DNA of 38,626 nt, from the NCBI GenBank assembly GCA_023129535.1, contig JAGMBW010000009.1, forward strand, positions 1-38,626, written 5' to 3'. The notes under the pieces are model-generated. The model saw only the letters and a list, made by a program, of their open reading frames with translations, did no database searches and was not told the origin of the DNA. Both the position numbers and the translations under genes were made by a program. Positions within the stretch are counted from its first letter, which is position 1. Each line of letters opens with the position of its first letter. Positions 9,350 to 17,534 of this stretch are shown in pieces. Source of the DNA: Desulfobacterales bacterium (GTDB lineage: Bacteria; Desulfobacterota; Desulfobacteria; Desulfobacterales; C00003060).

Positions 9350-10015
9350 TTATCTGGCAATCATGGCCCGCATGCGGTCCGAGGCGTTCTGCGCATGATC
9401 GGCAATCTCGCCCACATGCTCTACCAGCGTGACCAGGTGGAATACCACGAGCGCATCTTTGATGGTGTTGAAGATCTTGAATTTCAGCTCCCGCTCCAGA
9501 AGATCGGCCTCTCTTTCGTACTGGCGGATATCCCGCACAAGGCTCTTTATTTTGGTCCTTTGTGCCTCCGACCTGCTCCTGAAATATTGGGTGGCAAGGG
9601 CTACCAGGTCCGATAATTTTTCGATAGGCGGTATCACAGCTTTAACCAGGTGGCGGAAATCGGCGGCCACCTCGTCCGGGATGCCTGTGGGCCGGAACGA
9701 TAGCCAGAACAGGGCCTCTTCCACTTCGTCCAGAACCTTATCCTCCTCTCTGAGGTATTGAAGAAACTGGAATTTGTCGACCGGCATAAGGATTCCTCTG
9801 GGCAAATGGTTGCGAATGTCGCGCTTGATATCATCGGCCTCACTTTCTATCCGGGCCACCTGTTCGGTCAAAAGGTCAAACTCTTTGCAGTCCTCGCCGA
9901 TGTAGCAAACAGCAGCTTCTCCGAAAAGACGAGCACATTCTTTGGCCTTGTCGGCGTGCCTCTGCAGGTCTTTAAAAGGTGATTTGAAAAATAGCGAGCT
10001 AATTAATAGGCGCAT
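9350..10015 (-). CDS. DUF47 / PhoU-like phosphate transport regulator, copy 2
   Basis: A 221-aa PhoU-like protein, nearly identical to copy 1. Differences include Leu4 for Val, Glu for Gln in YIGEDCKEF, Thr for Ser in FRPTGIP and Lys for Arg in PIEKLSDL. The same AAAGGAGG ribosome binding site precedes ATG 10015. It is separated from pit copy 2 by 369 nt of repeats, against 144 nt in copy 1. The downstream flank (GTGCAGAATCGAACCGTC) is shared with the relic at 963-1096 but not with copy 1. Expected role is control of or coupling to the phosphate permease. Confidence 0.92.
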   Translation of the reverse strand: MRLLISSLFFKSPFKDLQRHADKAKECARLFGEAAVCYIGEDCKEFDLLTEQVARIESEADDIKRDIRNHLPRGILMPVDKFQFLQYLREEDKVLDEVEEALFWLSFRPTGIPDEVAADFRHLVKAVIPPIEKLSDLVALATQYFRSRSEAQRTKIKSLVRDIRQYEREADLLERELKFKIFNTIKDALVVFHLVTLVEHVGEIADHAQNASDRMRAMIAR

Positions 10016-10384
10016 AAAATGTTCCTCCTTTAAGTATTTGGAATTTAGGAATCCAGGGATTATTTTCCCTCAATTCCTAACCCGGATAAACCGGAACAAA
10101 AACTATCACGAAAACACGTACTGTTCTCAAGGCGCAAGCCGCAAAGTACGAAAACACGAAAGGCTGAATGTTTTTTTATTTCGTGCTTTCCCTGGCCCAG
10201 ACCTGGCTTACAGGCTTAGGAGACTGATTCGAGCACACAGCGCCAGGGCAGGCAATTTTTCGTGCTTTCGTGATTATCTTTTGAAATTTTCTGCCAGAAA
10301 AAACACGGATTTCAGAAGTAAGTGTCTAAATCCCTTAATCCCTCAATCCCTTAATTCCGGTCTATCCAGGTTACCCGCTTTGGT
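10016..10384. repeat. repeat-filled spacer between pit copy 2 and DUF47 copy 2
   Basis: Contains CCTAACCCGGATAAACCGG (also at about 31), an inverted pair ATCACGAAAACACG (about 10108) and CGTGCTTTCGTGAT (about 10261), a CCCTGGCCCAG block like that at 211, and an octamer array AATCCCTT/AATCCCTC/AATTCCGG at 10325-10360. I see no gene here. Relative to copy 1, this spacer has gained about 225 nt, which looks like an inserted hairpin element. Confidence 0.6.
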
Positions 10385-11641
10385 TCATAATAAAAACAGG
10401 GTCAGGACCTTGTACAAAACCATGGCCAGAACCATCGTGAATGGGAGGGTCACGATCCACGAAAGGCCGATATTCTTGAGAATACGCAGATCGAGCGTGC
10501 CCATGCCCCGCATGAGCCCTACTCCTACCACAGCCCCTACCAGGACGTGGGTGGTTGATACCGGCAGGCCGAGGCGGGAGCACATCAGGATAGTAGTGGC
10601 CGCTCCAAATTCTGCACAAAACCCCCGCAGCGGCGTAATCTCCGTAATGTTTTTTCCAATCGTCTCCATGACGCGCGTACCAAACACAAGAAGCCCTCCG
10701 CCCACGGCAATGCCACCCACAAAAAGCATCCAGAATGGGACCTCCACCTGCAAGACCACTGTCTTCGTTTTGACCACGGCAAAGATGGCTGCAAGCGGGC
10801 CAATGGCGTTGGCCACATCATTGGCCCCGTGGGCAAAGGCAACATAACAGGCCGTAAGGACCTGAAGCTGGGCAAAGAGACATTCCACGGGAGAGTATCC
10901 TCTGGAATCGGGTCGTAGTTCGCACTTAACATGCACCTGCCAGCGCACCCACTTGCGGCCAAACACTCCCGCCAGTGCAGCACATGGGGTTACCACCAGG
11001 AGAGTTTGCAAAAAGCCAATCTCGAGATGGAGGTTCTTGAGGCCCTTAAATATGACCGAGAGGATAAGGACCAGGGCAACAACAAAGATCATAGCAGGGG
11101 CGTAGTGAACTGCGGCAGCCTCAGGGTCCTTAGCGGACATGATCTTTTTCTCGGCGAAATAGAAAACCGCTCCTGCAATCATTGCCCCTGCAGCCGGTGA
11201 AATGACCCAACTCACGGCAATGGTGATGATCTTGCCCCAGCTTACAGCCCCTCCACCCACACTGATAATTCCAAAGCCAACCACTGCGCCAACAATGGCG
11301 TGCGTGGTAGATACAGGCAGACCAAAGTACGTTGCCAGATGCACCCAGAGGCTGGCGGAGACGAGGGCAGCAAACATCCCAAGCATCAGTTTGTTGGGCG
11401 TATCCGCGAGGAGGCCCGGGTCGATGATTCCCTTGCTGATCGTGCCGGTCACGTACCCGCCTGCAAGTCCGGCTCCAAGTATATTGGCAATGACCGACAC
11501 CACCACTGCTTGGTTTAGGGTCAACGCCCTGGACCCCACCGAGGTTCCCATGGCATTTGCTAGGTCATTGGCGCCAATATTGGCCGCCATGTACAGACCG
11601 AGCGCTGAGGCAATCGACAAGACAAAGATATCAATGTTCAT
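10385..11641 (-). CDS. PiT family inorganic phosphate permease, copy 2
   Basis: A 418-aa membrane permease with the same two PiT half-repeats as copy 1: GANDLANAMGTSVGSRALT with LPVSTTHAIVGAVVG, and HGANDVANAIGPLA with LPVSTTHVLVGAVVG. The two copies differ most in the loop after VFYFAEKKIMSAKDP and in the segment around residues 195-260, and not at all in the last 65 residues. Both are full length with no stop codons, so both may be active, perhaps with different affinities or regulation. The upstream region carries the MITE at 11706-11917, which may separate this copy from promoter elements kept by copy 1. Confidence 0.93.
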   Translation of the reverse strand: MNIDIFVLSIASALGLYMAANIGANDLANAMGTSVGSRALTLNQAVVVSVIANILGAGLAGGYVTGTISKGIIDPGLLADTPNKLMLGMFAALVSASLWVHLATYFGLPVSTTHAIVGAVVGFGIISVGGGAVSWGKIITIAVSWVISPAAGAMIAGAVFYFAEKKIMSAKDPEAAAVHYAPAMIFVVALVLILSVIFKGLKNLHLEIGFLQTLLVVTPCAALAGVFGRKWVRWQVHVKCELRPDSRGYSPVECLFAQLQVLTACYVAFAHGANDVANAIGPLAAIFAVVKTKTVVLQVEVPFWMLFVGGIAVGGGLLVFGTRVMETIGKNITEITPLRGFCAEFGAATTILMCSRLGLPVSTTHVLVGAVVGVGLMRGMGTLDLRILKNIGLSWIVTLPFTMVLAMVLYKVLTLFLL

Positions 11642-11705
11642 ATCTTAGTTTTCAGGTGGATATCCGGCTCCTTGAAGCAGGCTGGACAGGGCTGATGCTG
11701 TTATA

Positions 11706-11917
11706 TAGTTTTTAAGATAAAGTTTTTCGGGTATGGCACCATCTTGCCTTTGCGTTTTTTGTTGCGATCAACCACGGGCGCAAGGCACAAGGCTCAGGGC
11801 ACAAGGTCTTCTCCTTAAGCCTTAAGCCTTGTGCCTTGCGCCTGATAGCTTAATGTGCCATGTTTGATTTCCTCTAGGCTGGTTTTCAACCCCAAAATGT
11901 TTTTCTTAAGCTGTATA
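11706..11917. mobile_element. MITE-like element, copy B, with empty site preserved at 8070
   Basis: Compared with the pit copy 1 upstream region, exactly this 212-nt segment is extra. Copy 1 reads TTATAGTATGCT. Copy 2 reads TTATA, then the element (TAGTTTTTAAG ... CTTAAGCTG), then TATAGTATGCT. TATA (or TA) is thus duplicated at the insertion. The terminal repeats are those of copy A at 5511-5714 in reverse. It has no coding capacity; TA-rich targets suggest mobilisation by an IS630/mariner-like transposase encoded elsewhere. Confidence 0.88.
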
Positions 11918-12172
11918 GTATGCTGTTTATAATCACCTTTAAAATAGCCCGTCAATCAATTTTTAATCCACAGATTTCGCAGATTACACGGATTACTCTA
12001 ATCACTTGAAGGGCGATGCGAAATCTGTAGGGTTTAATTCCCCGCAGCTTGCTGCGATAGAAAAGATAAAACACTTATTTTGATACCCCGCTGGTTGCGG
12101 CAGGGTAGTTTAACGGGCTCAACGGGCCAAACGGGCTCAACGGTGAGTCCCACCCTGAAAGAGGAGAGTCTT
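11918..12172. other. NUDIX upstream region
   Basis: The first about 45 nt continue the homology to the pit copy 1 upstream region. Then come a CAGATTTCGCAGATTACACGG block with a partly complementary GCGAAATCTG, two GC-rich short hairpins (CCCCGCAGCTTGCTGCG; CCCGCTGGTTGCGGCAGGG) and the GGCTCAACGGGCCAAACGGG block also seen at about 8124. No gene is visible; the promoter for the NUDIX gene must lie here or between the hairpins. Confidence 0.4.
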
Positions 12173-12697
12173 ATGTCTGTCAAAGTTCACAAGATCGCAA
12201 ATCTGTATCATGGTAAGATATTTGATGTTGTTCTTGAGAACGTAACCTTGCCAGGCGGGGCGATCAAGGACCGGGAAATCGTTCGCCATCCCGGCGCTGC
12301 GGCCATGGTGCCGCTTCTTGATGACGGCAGGGTTGTCCTGATCAGGCAATACCGCCACGCAGTGGGCAAATTCCTGTGGGAGATCCCTGCCGGGACTCTG
12401 GAGCCGGGTGAAGAGGCGATTGAGTGTGCTCGACGAGAATTAGTGGAAGAAACAGGCTATGAGGCCTCAAGTCTTGAGAAGCTCACAGAAATCTTGCCTG
12501 CTCCAGGATACACGGATGAGCATATTCACATTTTTCTGGCCACCGGATTGAGATCGGTCGGGCAGGAGCTCGATGATGAGATCTCCGACCTCCAGCTTAG
12601 AGAGTTTGACAAAGCCCTTGAAATGATCACACAGGGTGAAATCCAGGATGCCAAGACCATAGTGGGCCTTTTGGTGACCTCTCTGAAGAGATCGTGA
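12173..12697 (+). CDS. NUDIX hydrolase, ADP-ribose pyrophosphatase type
   Basis: A 174-aa cytoplasmic enzyme predicted to hydrolyse ADP-ribose or related nucleoside diphosphate sugars to AMP plus sugar phosphate. The Nudix box is perfect: Gly74, x5, Glu80, x7, Arg88-Glu89-Leu, x, Glu92-Glu93-x-Gly95-Tyr. Upstream it has the RQYRHAVGKFLWEIPAGTLE segment typical of the ADP-ribose branch, and downstream LPAPGYTDEHIHIFLA. I chose ATG 12173 because GAGGAG lies 6 nt upstream; the frame is open to 12080 but that part is repeat sequence. It converges with glyS. Confidence 0.92.
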   Translation: MSVKVHKIANLYHGKIFDVVLENVTLPGGAIKDREIVRHPGAAAMVPLLDDGRVVLIRQYRHAVGKFLWEIPAGTLEPGEEAIECARRELVEETGYEASSLEKLTEILPAPGYTDEHIHIFLATGLRSVGQELDDEISDLQLREFDKALEMITQGEIQDAKTIVGLLVTSLKRS

Positions 12698-12699
12698 AT

Positions 12700-12820
12700 C
12701 TTTGGATTGATGATTGATGATTGACCCTGGATTGATGATTGATGATTGACGATTGATGATTGAAAAACAATCAACAATCCGAAGGCAATCGACAATCAAC
12801 AATCAACAATCAACAATCGT
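12700..12820. terminator. heptamer-repeat hairpin between convergent NUDIX and glyS genes
   Basis: Left arm: repeated GATTGAT units in 7-nt register. Right arm: about five complementary CAATCAA units. The loop includes GAAAAAC. The arms can pair over more than 40 bp. Position between two converging stop codons suggests a bidirectional terminator. No clean T-run follows the right arm, so termination is inference. Confidence 0.5.
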
Positions 12821-12821
12821 A

Positions 12822-14927
12822 TCACGTAGAAATCCTGGAAAAATCGGCAAAGATCGAGAAGAGACCGGCAATCTCTGCAAGGAGGGCCAGACGGTTCTGT
12901 TTTAGACTCTGGTCTTCAGCCAACACCATGACCCCGTCAAAAAAGGCATCCACAGGCTTTTTCAGGCTTGCAACCGTCAGCAGGGCTCGATCAAACGCGT
13001 TCCTGTCTATGTCTTCAGATATGGCCCGCTTTACCTTTTGAAAGGCGTCATAGAGATCTCTTTCGCACCGTTTCTGAAACAGGCCAGGGTCTGTTTTTGC
13101 CATTTCCTGGCCAGGAGCCGAAGCAATCTCCCCAAGCCGGTTCGCCTGTCTGATAATGTTGACCACGCGCTTGAAGGCAATGGCTAAAGGTTCAAAATCC
13201 GGTTTGGCCTTCAGGGCCTCCAGGGCAGCAGTCCGCTTCTGGACCGCGGGAATATTATCCATGGAAGCGCTGACCACAGCGGCGATCACATCCTTGGAAA
13301 AGCCCTCCTCGACCAATATGTGTTCCATGCGGTGCTGAAAAAAGGTGAGCACCCTCTGCGCGGTTTGCTCTGTGTCATCAGATACCTTGTCGTTCAGGAG
13401 CTCAAGGCTATTACGAATCAGTCCTTTGAGCGAAAACTGAAAAGTCCGTGCCAACATGATTTGGATAATTCCGAGGGCCTGGCGTCTCAGGGCATAAGGA
13501 TCGGAGGTGCCAGTCGGTATGAGACCGATTCCAAAGCAGCCGCAGATCGTATCGAACTTGTCAGCCATGCTAAGCAGCGCACCGACCACCGTCTCAGGCA
13601 GCGGGCCTCCGGAATACGCGGGCAGATAGTGCTCCTCAATGGCCTGGGCCGCAACCTCAGACTCACCTGAGCGGGCTGCATAAATGCGGCCCATCACCCC
13701 TTGAAGCTTTGGGAACTCGTTGACCATTTGGGTGGTCAGGTCGGATTTGCATAGCCATGCTGCCCGCGACACGATCGGTTTGATTTCAGGGCTTGCCAAC
13801 TCGGCAAGGTGTTCTGTTAGCTTCTGGACGCGACACACCTTCTCAAACATGGTTCCCAGCCTTGCCTGGAACAGCACGCCCTTGAGTCTCTCCACCATCT
13901 CATCGGGAGACGTCTTTTCATCGGTTTCAAAAAAGAAGCGGGCATCCTCGAGCCTGGCTCTCAATACCCGCTCGTGCCCAGAGGTGACCACGGCCATGTC
14001 CTCTGCGGGTGTATTGTTAACTGCAATAAAACAGGGCAACAATTGATGGTCTGAACCCACAACGGCGAAGTATTTCTGGTGCTCACGCATCGCAGTAATC
14101 AGGATCTCCCGGGGGAGCGCGAGAAAATCCCGGTCAAAGGTCCCTGCCGACACAGCCGGGTACTCTACCAGATGCGTGACGGTGTCAAGCAGGTCATCGT
14201 CCGGAATCACCTCACCACCAAGCTTGCGTGCGCCTTTGGCTATTCCTTCCCGGATCATATTTTTGCGTTCTGCAATATCTACCAGTACGTATGCTGATCG
14301 GAGGGCAGCCACATATTCAGAAAAATTGGATATGCCAACACGCTTTGGATGCATAAAACGATGGCCAACAGTGCGCCGGCCGCTCCTGATATTTTCCAGC
14401 TTGAAAGGAATGATCCGCTCTCCAAAAAGGGCCAGAATGGAATGAATAGGCCTGGAAAAAGTAAGGCCGAGATCCGCCCACCGCATGGACTTGGGGAAGG
14501 GAATGGCGGTAATCACTTCCGGGATAATGGTTTGAAGGAGTCTCCAGGATGCCTGTCCACGTTCAAGCTTTTTGACACACACATAATCCCCTTTGGCCGT
14601 GGCCTTAATGTCCAGGCGTTTTACCGAGACCCCTTGATTTCTTGCAAAGCCTTCGGCTGCCTTCGTGGGCTGGCCTTCAGCGTCAAAGGCCACTGGTTTA
14701 GGGGGGCCCACCACCTCTTTCGTGACAGAGGCCTGCCGTTCAGCCACATCCCGAACCATAAGGGCCAGACGCCTCGGGGTTCCAAAGATCTCTGTGCCTC
14801 CGGCGCATTCGATGCGGGCCTGGGACAGTTTCTGGTGCATGAGAGTTGCCATGGCCTCAAGGGCCGGTTCAATATACCCTGCAGGTATTTCTTCGGTTAC
14901 GATTTCTACAAGTAACGTTTTGGACAT
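12822..14927 (-). CDS. glyS: glycyl-tRNA synthetase beta subunit
   Basis: Beta subunit of the bacterial alpha2-beta2 glycyl-tRNA synthetase, which contributes tRNA recognition. At 701 aa it matches the family. The N-terminus LLVEIVTEEIPAGYIEPAL, the FGTPRRLALMVRDVAERQ block, the RWADLGLTFSRPIHSILALFG block, the VTHLVEYPAVSAGTFD block and the HD-like PETVVGALLSMADKFDTI region are all recognisable, with a C-terminal anticodon-binding segment ending in the DVMVLAEDQ-like FFDGVMVLAEDQSLKQNRLALL. The gene normally follows glyQ (alpha subunit), but no glyQ lies upstream; a zinc-ribbon gene and accessory DNA begin 37 nt away. Confidence 0.96.
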   Translation of the reverse strand: MSKTLLVEIVTEEIPAGYIEPALEAMATLMHQKLSQARIECAGGTEIFGTPRRLALMVRDVAERQASVTKEVVGPPKPVAFDAEGQPTKAAEGFARNQGVSVKRLDIKATAKGDYVCVKKLERGQASWRLLQTIIPEVITAIPFPKSMRWADLGLTFSRPIHSILALFGERIIPFKLENIRSGRRTVGHRFMHPKRVGISNFSEYVAALRSAYVLVDIAERKNMIREGIAKGARKLGGEVIPDDDLLDTVTHLVEYPAVSAGTFDRDFLALPREILITAMREHQKYFAVVGSDHQLLPCFIAVNNTPAEDMAVVTSGHERVLRARLEDARFFFETDEKTSPDEMVERLKGVLFQARLGTMFEKVCRVQKLTEHLAELASPEIKPIVSRAAWLCKSDLTTQMVNEFPKLQGVMGRIYAARSGESEVAAQAIEEHYLPAYSGGPLPETVVGALLSMADKFDTICGCFGIGLIPTGTSDPYALRRQALGIIQIMLARTFQFSLKGLIRNSLELLNDKVSDDTEQTAQRVLTFFQHRMEHILVEEGFSKDVIAAVVSASMDNIPAVQKRTAALEALKAKPDFEPLAIAFKRVVNIIRQANRLGEIASAPGQEMAKTDPGLFQKRCERDLYDAFQKVKRAISEDIDRNAFDRALLTVASLKKPVDAFFDGVMVLAEDQSLKQNRLALLAEIAGLFSIFADFSRIST

Positions 14928-14963
14928 GGTATGTACCCTTCTAAAGCTGTGCCTGTTTATTTC

Positions 14964-15485
14964 TTATAACCAGCCAGGGGCCTCACCTTTCAAAACCCTC
15001 TCAATGTCCTGTCCGATCTTGTCAAAGAGTTCATCAAGGGTCTTTGGGCCAAAGTCAAAGGGAAAGGGTTCTTTTCTTTCCTCTCTCCTTCTAAAACCCT
15101 TAATCATATTGTCTATTTTCACCAAAAGATTTCGGTGGTTGTGTCTTTCCCTTGAAATTTTGTGGATGAAATCCCAGTCCGGAAGCTTCTGGTCTTCTTT
15201 CCTTTCGGCGCATACCTCGATAATCAAACCATTGAGAGAGTGGATGTACGATTTGTGCCAAACAATCTTCGCCTGTTCGTCCTTTTCCCCCGCCATTCTA
15301 TAACAATCCCGACAGTACCACTCCTCCTCAAACCAGTAATCTCCGAAGTAGAATGGCTCTATGGTGTCACCCACGTAGTAAGTTTCCATCACACATTCTC
15401 CGCGCTTGGTCTGGATTTCTCTCTGCTTAGTCTGTTTGCAGTCAGGGCACTCAAGCTCCGCTACGATCGTATCAAACATTCCCAT
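14964..15485 (-). CDS. unknown protein with N-terminal zinc ribbon
   Basis: A 173-aa protein of no family I recognise. Residues 1-20 contain AELECPDCKQTKQREIQTK and residues about 57-62 contain YCRDCYRM, a four-cysteine pattern consistent with a zinc ribbon. The C-terminal third is charged and helical (HNHRNLLVKIDNMIKGFRRR, then DELFDKIGQDIERVL). The gene begins right after the 3' remnant of a nucleotidyltransferase gene (15498-15596), the same order as in the second copy at 17535-18724. A two-gene unit is therefore likely. AGGAGAAAGAA lies before the start codon. Confidence 0.7.
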   Translation of the reverse strand: MGMFDTIVAELECPDCKQTKQREIQTKRGECVMETYYVGDTIEPFYFGDYWFEEEWYCRDCYRMAGEKDEQAKIVWHKSYIHSLNGLIIEVCAERKEDQKLPDWDFIHKISRERHNHRNLLVKIDNMIKGFRRREERKEPFPFDFGPKTLDELFDKIGQDIERVLKGEAPGWL

Positions 15486-15497
15486 TTCTTTCTCCTT

Positions 15498-15596
15498 TTA
15501 GGGGTTACCTTCCTCGGATTTGGATGGTTTCTTTCCCGCCGCTTTAAGAATGTTATAGATTTTAAGGGGCCTTTCCATCTTCTCCTCACTTACGGA
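15498..15596 (-). pseudogene. 3' remnant of a nucleotidyltransferase gene
   Basis: On the minus strand it reads VSEEKMERPLKIYNILKAAG and on to KSEEGNP before a stop, almost identical to the last 32 residues of the nucleotidyltransferase at 17900-18724. Everything upstream is replaced by unrelated sequence that starts with CGGTTACCCCGTTTG. This is the broken half of the left copy of the duplicated gene pair. Confidence 0.85.
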
Positions 15597-15751
15597 ACAT
15601 TCGGTTACCCCGTTTGCCCGTCCGTCAAATCTCTGTCGACTCCACCTGCACTCCCAAACCAGTTCCAAAGACTCCCTTCAAGTTGATGCATCACAACTTC
15701 CGTGCTACGTTGTTCCTGTATCACATCCATATAATCCCAGAGGTGAACCAA

Positions 15752-16129
15752 ATGGCCACCATTACCTTAAGCGACATTCTCGAAGACTTGCGGGCGACTG
15801 ATCAGGCTCTGCGCAAATTTGAACAACGCTATTGGCTCAGTTCGGAAGTATTCTACGAATTTTACTCCCAGGGCTTGCTGGATGACGGCTCGCACGCGGA
15901 AGACTTCGCCGAGTGGGCCGGCCATTAACAACTCAAGCTCAAACGAGAAGCGGCTTTGGAGCAGTCCTGAAAGCACCGATTGGATAGGACTTCCCCTCAT
16001 CATTACCACGAACTCCCTAACATCAAGCGCAACCGCCGTCCCTCCCCAGGCATCAGTTTTGACACTCCGAACCTGCCCACACTAATCGCTGACTGCATTG
16101 CCATGGGCGAAAGCTTCGCAAGTAATTAA
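15752..16129 (+). pseudogene. decayed small gene or two-gene module
   Basis: ATG 15752 follows GAGGTGA and opens a 58-codon frame (MATITLSDILEDLRATDQ ... HAEDFAEWAGH) that ends in TAA, where related small proteins would continue; the same frame goes on as QLKLKREAALEQ. A second frame then reads HHYHELPNIKRNRRPSPGIS and DTPNLPTLIADCIAMGESF to a stop at 16129. The pattern looks like a small accessory (possibly toxin-antitoxin) pair with an in-frame stop and deletion. A second copy of only the last codons (GESFTSN, stop) lies at about 19071-19107. The function is not recognised. Confidence 0.45.
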
Positions 16130-16280
16130 CTTTTGATCTGTGATTTCACGCTCGTTGCTAACGTCATACCAGCAAGAAATCTCAGATGGCCTTCTGCAAT
16201 CACTCGGTTACCCCGTTCGCTCACCAATCAAATCCGTATGGATGAAAAGGGCCTCTGCTCGACGGCATGAGTGGCACAAC

Positions 16281-16757
16281 TCATCCCTCCCTCCCTGGAT
16301 ATCTCCGCTGCCAGAGTTCCCATAACAGCAGTGCCGTCCCATCAAAGCCGATTAAATGCCGCCCGCATTCAAACACGGGTAAGCGCCAGTCTAGGTCAGA
16401 CAAAACGGTCTTCGGGACGAGTACAAAAATGTGATCCCGCAGAGTCATCACATGAGATACTGAAGTCTTGTGACCTTCTTGGATAAAACTCACCCCTGGA
16501 AACTCGCTTGTATAAAACGGGATACCACACTGCTCATCTGTAAAAGTTGGTGCTGAGATGTGGCAGAGCTGCCCCGGAATGTAATGTCCCTTTGCTCTCG
16601 CCATGTGCCCTGCTGAAACCGCTCTTTTTGGGCCTAAAAATGCCATTAGAGGGCCAATATTAGCGCATATCTCGGGATCATTTCTATGAAGATTAGTGAC
16701 GTAGCTTGGCCCGTCCCCTATGGCACCCCGGTAGTATACAAAAACCTCTCGCCTCAA
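16281..16757 (-). CDS. hypothetical open frame, possibly a remnant
   Basis: A 158-codon frame starting with TTG and without a clear ribosome binding site. The product (for example GHYIPGQLCHISAPTFTDEQ and FECGRHLIGFDGTALLLWEL) looks natural in composition but matches no family I know. It lies between decayed modules, so it may be a surviving piece of a larger gene. Confidence 0.3.
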   Translation of the reverse strand: MRREVFVYYRGAIGDGPSYVTNLHRNDPEICANIGPLMAFLGPKRAVSAGHMARAKGHYIPGQLCHISAPTFTDEQCGIPFYTSEFPGVSFIQEGHKTSVSHVMTLRDHIFVLVPKTVLSDLDWRLPVFECGRHLIGFDGTALLLWELWQRRYPGREG

Positions 16758-16803
16758 AAAAGAGTTTGCAAGAATGTCAAAATTTCATGTCTCCAAGTTT
16801 ACC

Positions 16804-17046
16804 TTACCGGAGCTTTTTTTCGACTTCCTCAAGAGGAATAGTGTCCTCGCCTTTCTTGAATTCGTCGAGCATGGAAAGGAAGGTATGGTTCTGTCGCAAA
16901 AGTTCAACTTCAAACTCGAATTCATCGGCTGAGCTAATAACGAAAGTGTGTCCATCCTGAGTTTTGACAAGCAATGCATCCGTGCGAGCCATGCCCAGAA
17001 GCTCATTGACTGACGGTAGGTGTGATGAAAGGTTGATAGTCTTCAT
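16804..17046 (-). CDS. antitoxin of a RelE-type pair
   Basis: An 80-aa acidic protein (MKTINLSSHLPSVNELLGMA, then LVKTQDGHTFVISSADEFEF). The N-terminal part fits a small DNA-binding antitoxin of the Phd/YefM or similar fold, and the C-terminal EEVEKKLR tail would wrap the toxin. The ATG overlaps the toxin stop (ATGA, 17043-17046), so the two are translationally coupled in toxin-first order, as in higBA-like pairs. An upstream in-frame extension to 17175 lies wholly inside the toxin gene and I reject it. Confidence 0.75.
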   Translation of the reverse strand: MKTINLSSHLPSVNELLGMARTDALLVKTQDGHTFVISSADEFEFEVELLRQNHTFLSMLDEFKKGEDTIPLEEVEKKLR

Positions 17047-17345
17047 AATACTATTTCCTCCCCCCCGATAAACAGTTTCTCGCGCTTCTTGACGCCGACG
17101 GCAAGAATTCTGACGCGCTGACTGACTTGGTCGATGTCGTAAAACACACGGAAAGGGTGAATTCGCAATTCCCAATCGGCCAGCGGATTATCCCGCAGCA
17201 GCTTCTTGTTGCGAGTCTCTTCGTCGGGATTGTGAGTCAGTTGTTCCTTAATCTCATCGAGAATTCTGTTGCGGTCAAATCGCCTGAATGCTTCTAAATG
17301 GCGATATGCTGGTTTTGTGAACTTGATTGTGAATGATTTTACCAT
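17043..17345 (-). CDS. RelE/ParE-family toxin
   Basis: A 100-aa toxin of the RelE/ParE superfamily, which includes ribosome-dependent mRNA interferases and gyrase poisons. Seen: KFTKPAYRHLEAFRRFDRNR at the N-terminus (helical pair), LLRDNPLADWELRIHPFRVF and YDIDQVSQRVRILAVGVKKR at the C-terminus, the usual core beta-sheet. Length is normal. Its upstream region is unusual: a single I-C-type CRISPR repeat (17408-17439) lies 62 nt before the start codon, reading toward the gene. Confidence 0.82.
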   Translation of the reverse strand: MVKSFTIKFTKPAYRHLEAFRRFDRNRILDEIKEQLTHNPDEETRNKKLLRDNPLADWELRIHPFRVFYDIDQVSQRVRILAVGVKKREKLFIGGEEIVL

Positions 17346-17407
17346 GTGAAAAGAATATCACGTCACGCTTCTTGTCACAATCTTAAAATCAGTGACTCAG
17401 TGGATGG

Positions 17408-17439
17408 GTTTCAATCCACGCCCCCGTGCGGGGGGCGAC
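17408..17439 (-). CRISPR. solitary type I-C-like CRISPR repeat
   Basis: A 32-nt unit starting GTTTCAATCCACGCCCCCG and ending GGGGGGCGAC on the plus strand. It belongs to the same repeat family as 19158-19188 and 19224-19255. The minus strand gives the standard crRNA orientation (ends GTGGATTGAAAC, strong GC hairpin). No second repeat follows within 100 nt on either side. Confidence 0.85.
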
Positions 17440-17477
17440 TTTATTGAGTTATTTAAAGACGTCCCCCTATGGCCCCT

Positions 17478-17515
17478 GGTTTTCAACCCCAAAATGTTTT
17501 TCTTAAGATGTATAG
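17478..17515. mobile_element. solo terminal repeat of the MITE-like element
   Basis: 38 nt identical, on the opposite strand, to the left end of copy A (5511-5548), including CCCCAAAATGTTTTTCTTAAG and the flanking TATA side. No partner end is found nearby; the duplicated gene relic begins 20 nt away. It may mark a recombination joint. Confidence 0.75.
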
Positions 17516-17534
17516 CTTGCCAGACAAAGGGATT

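Noticed and set aside
9942-10847. A 301-codon plus-strand frame
   Set aside because: It runs antisense through the DUF47 gene start, the repeat spacer and the pit copy 2 gene; the last part mirrors a frame opposite pit copy 1 (6747-7214). It is a shadow frame.
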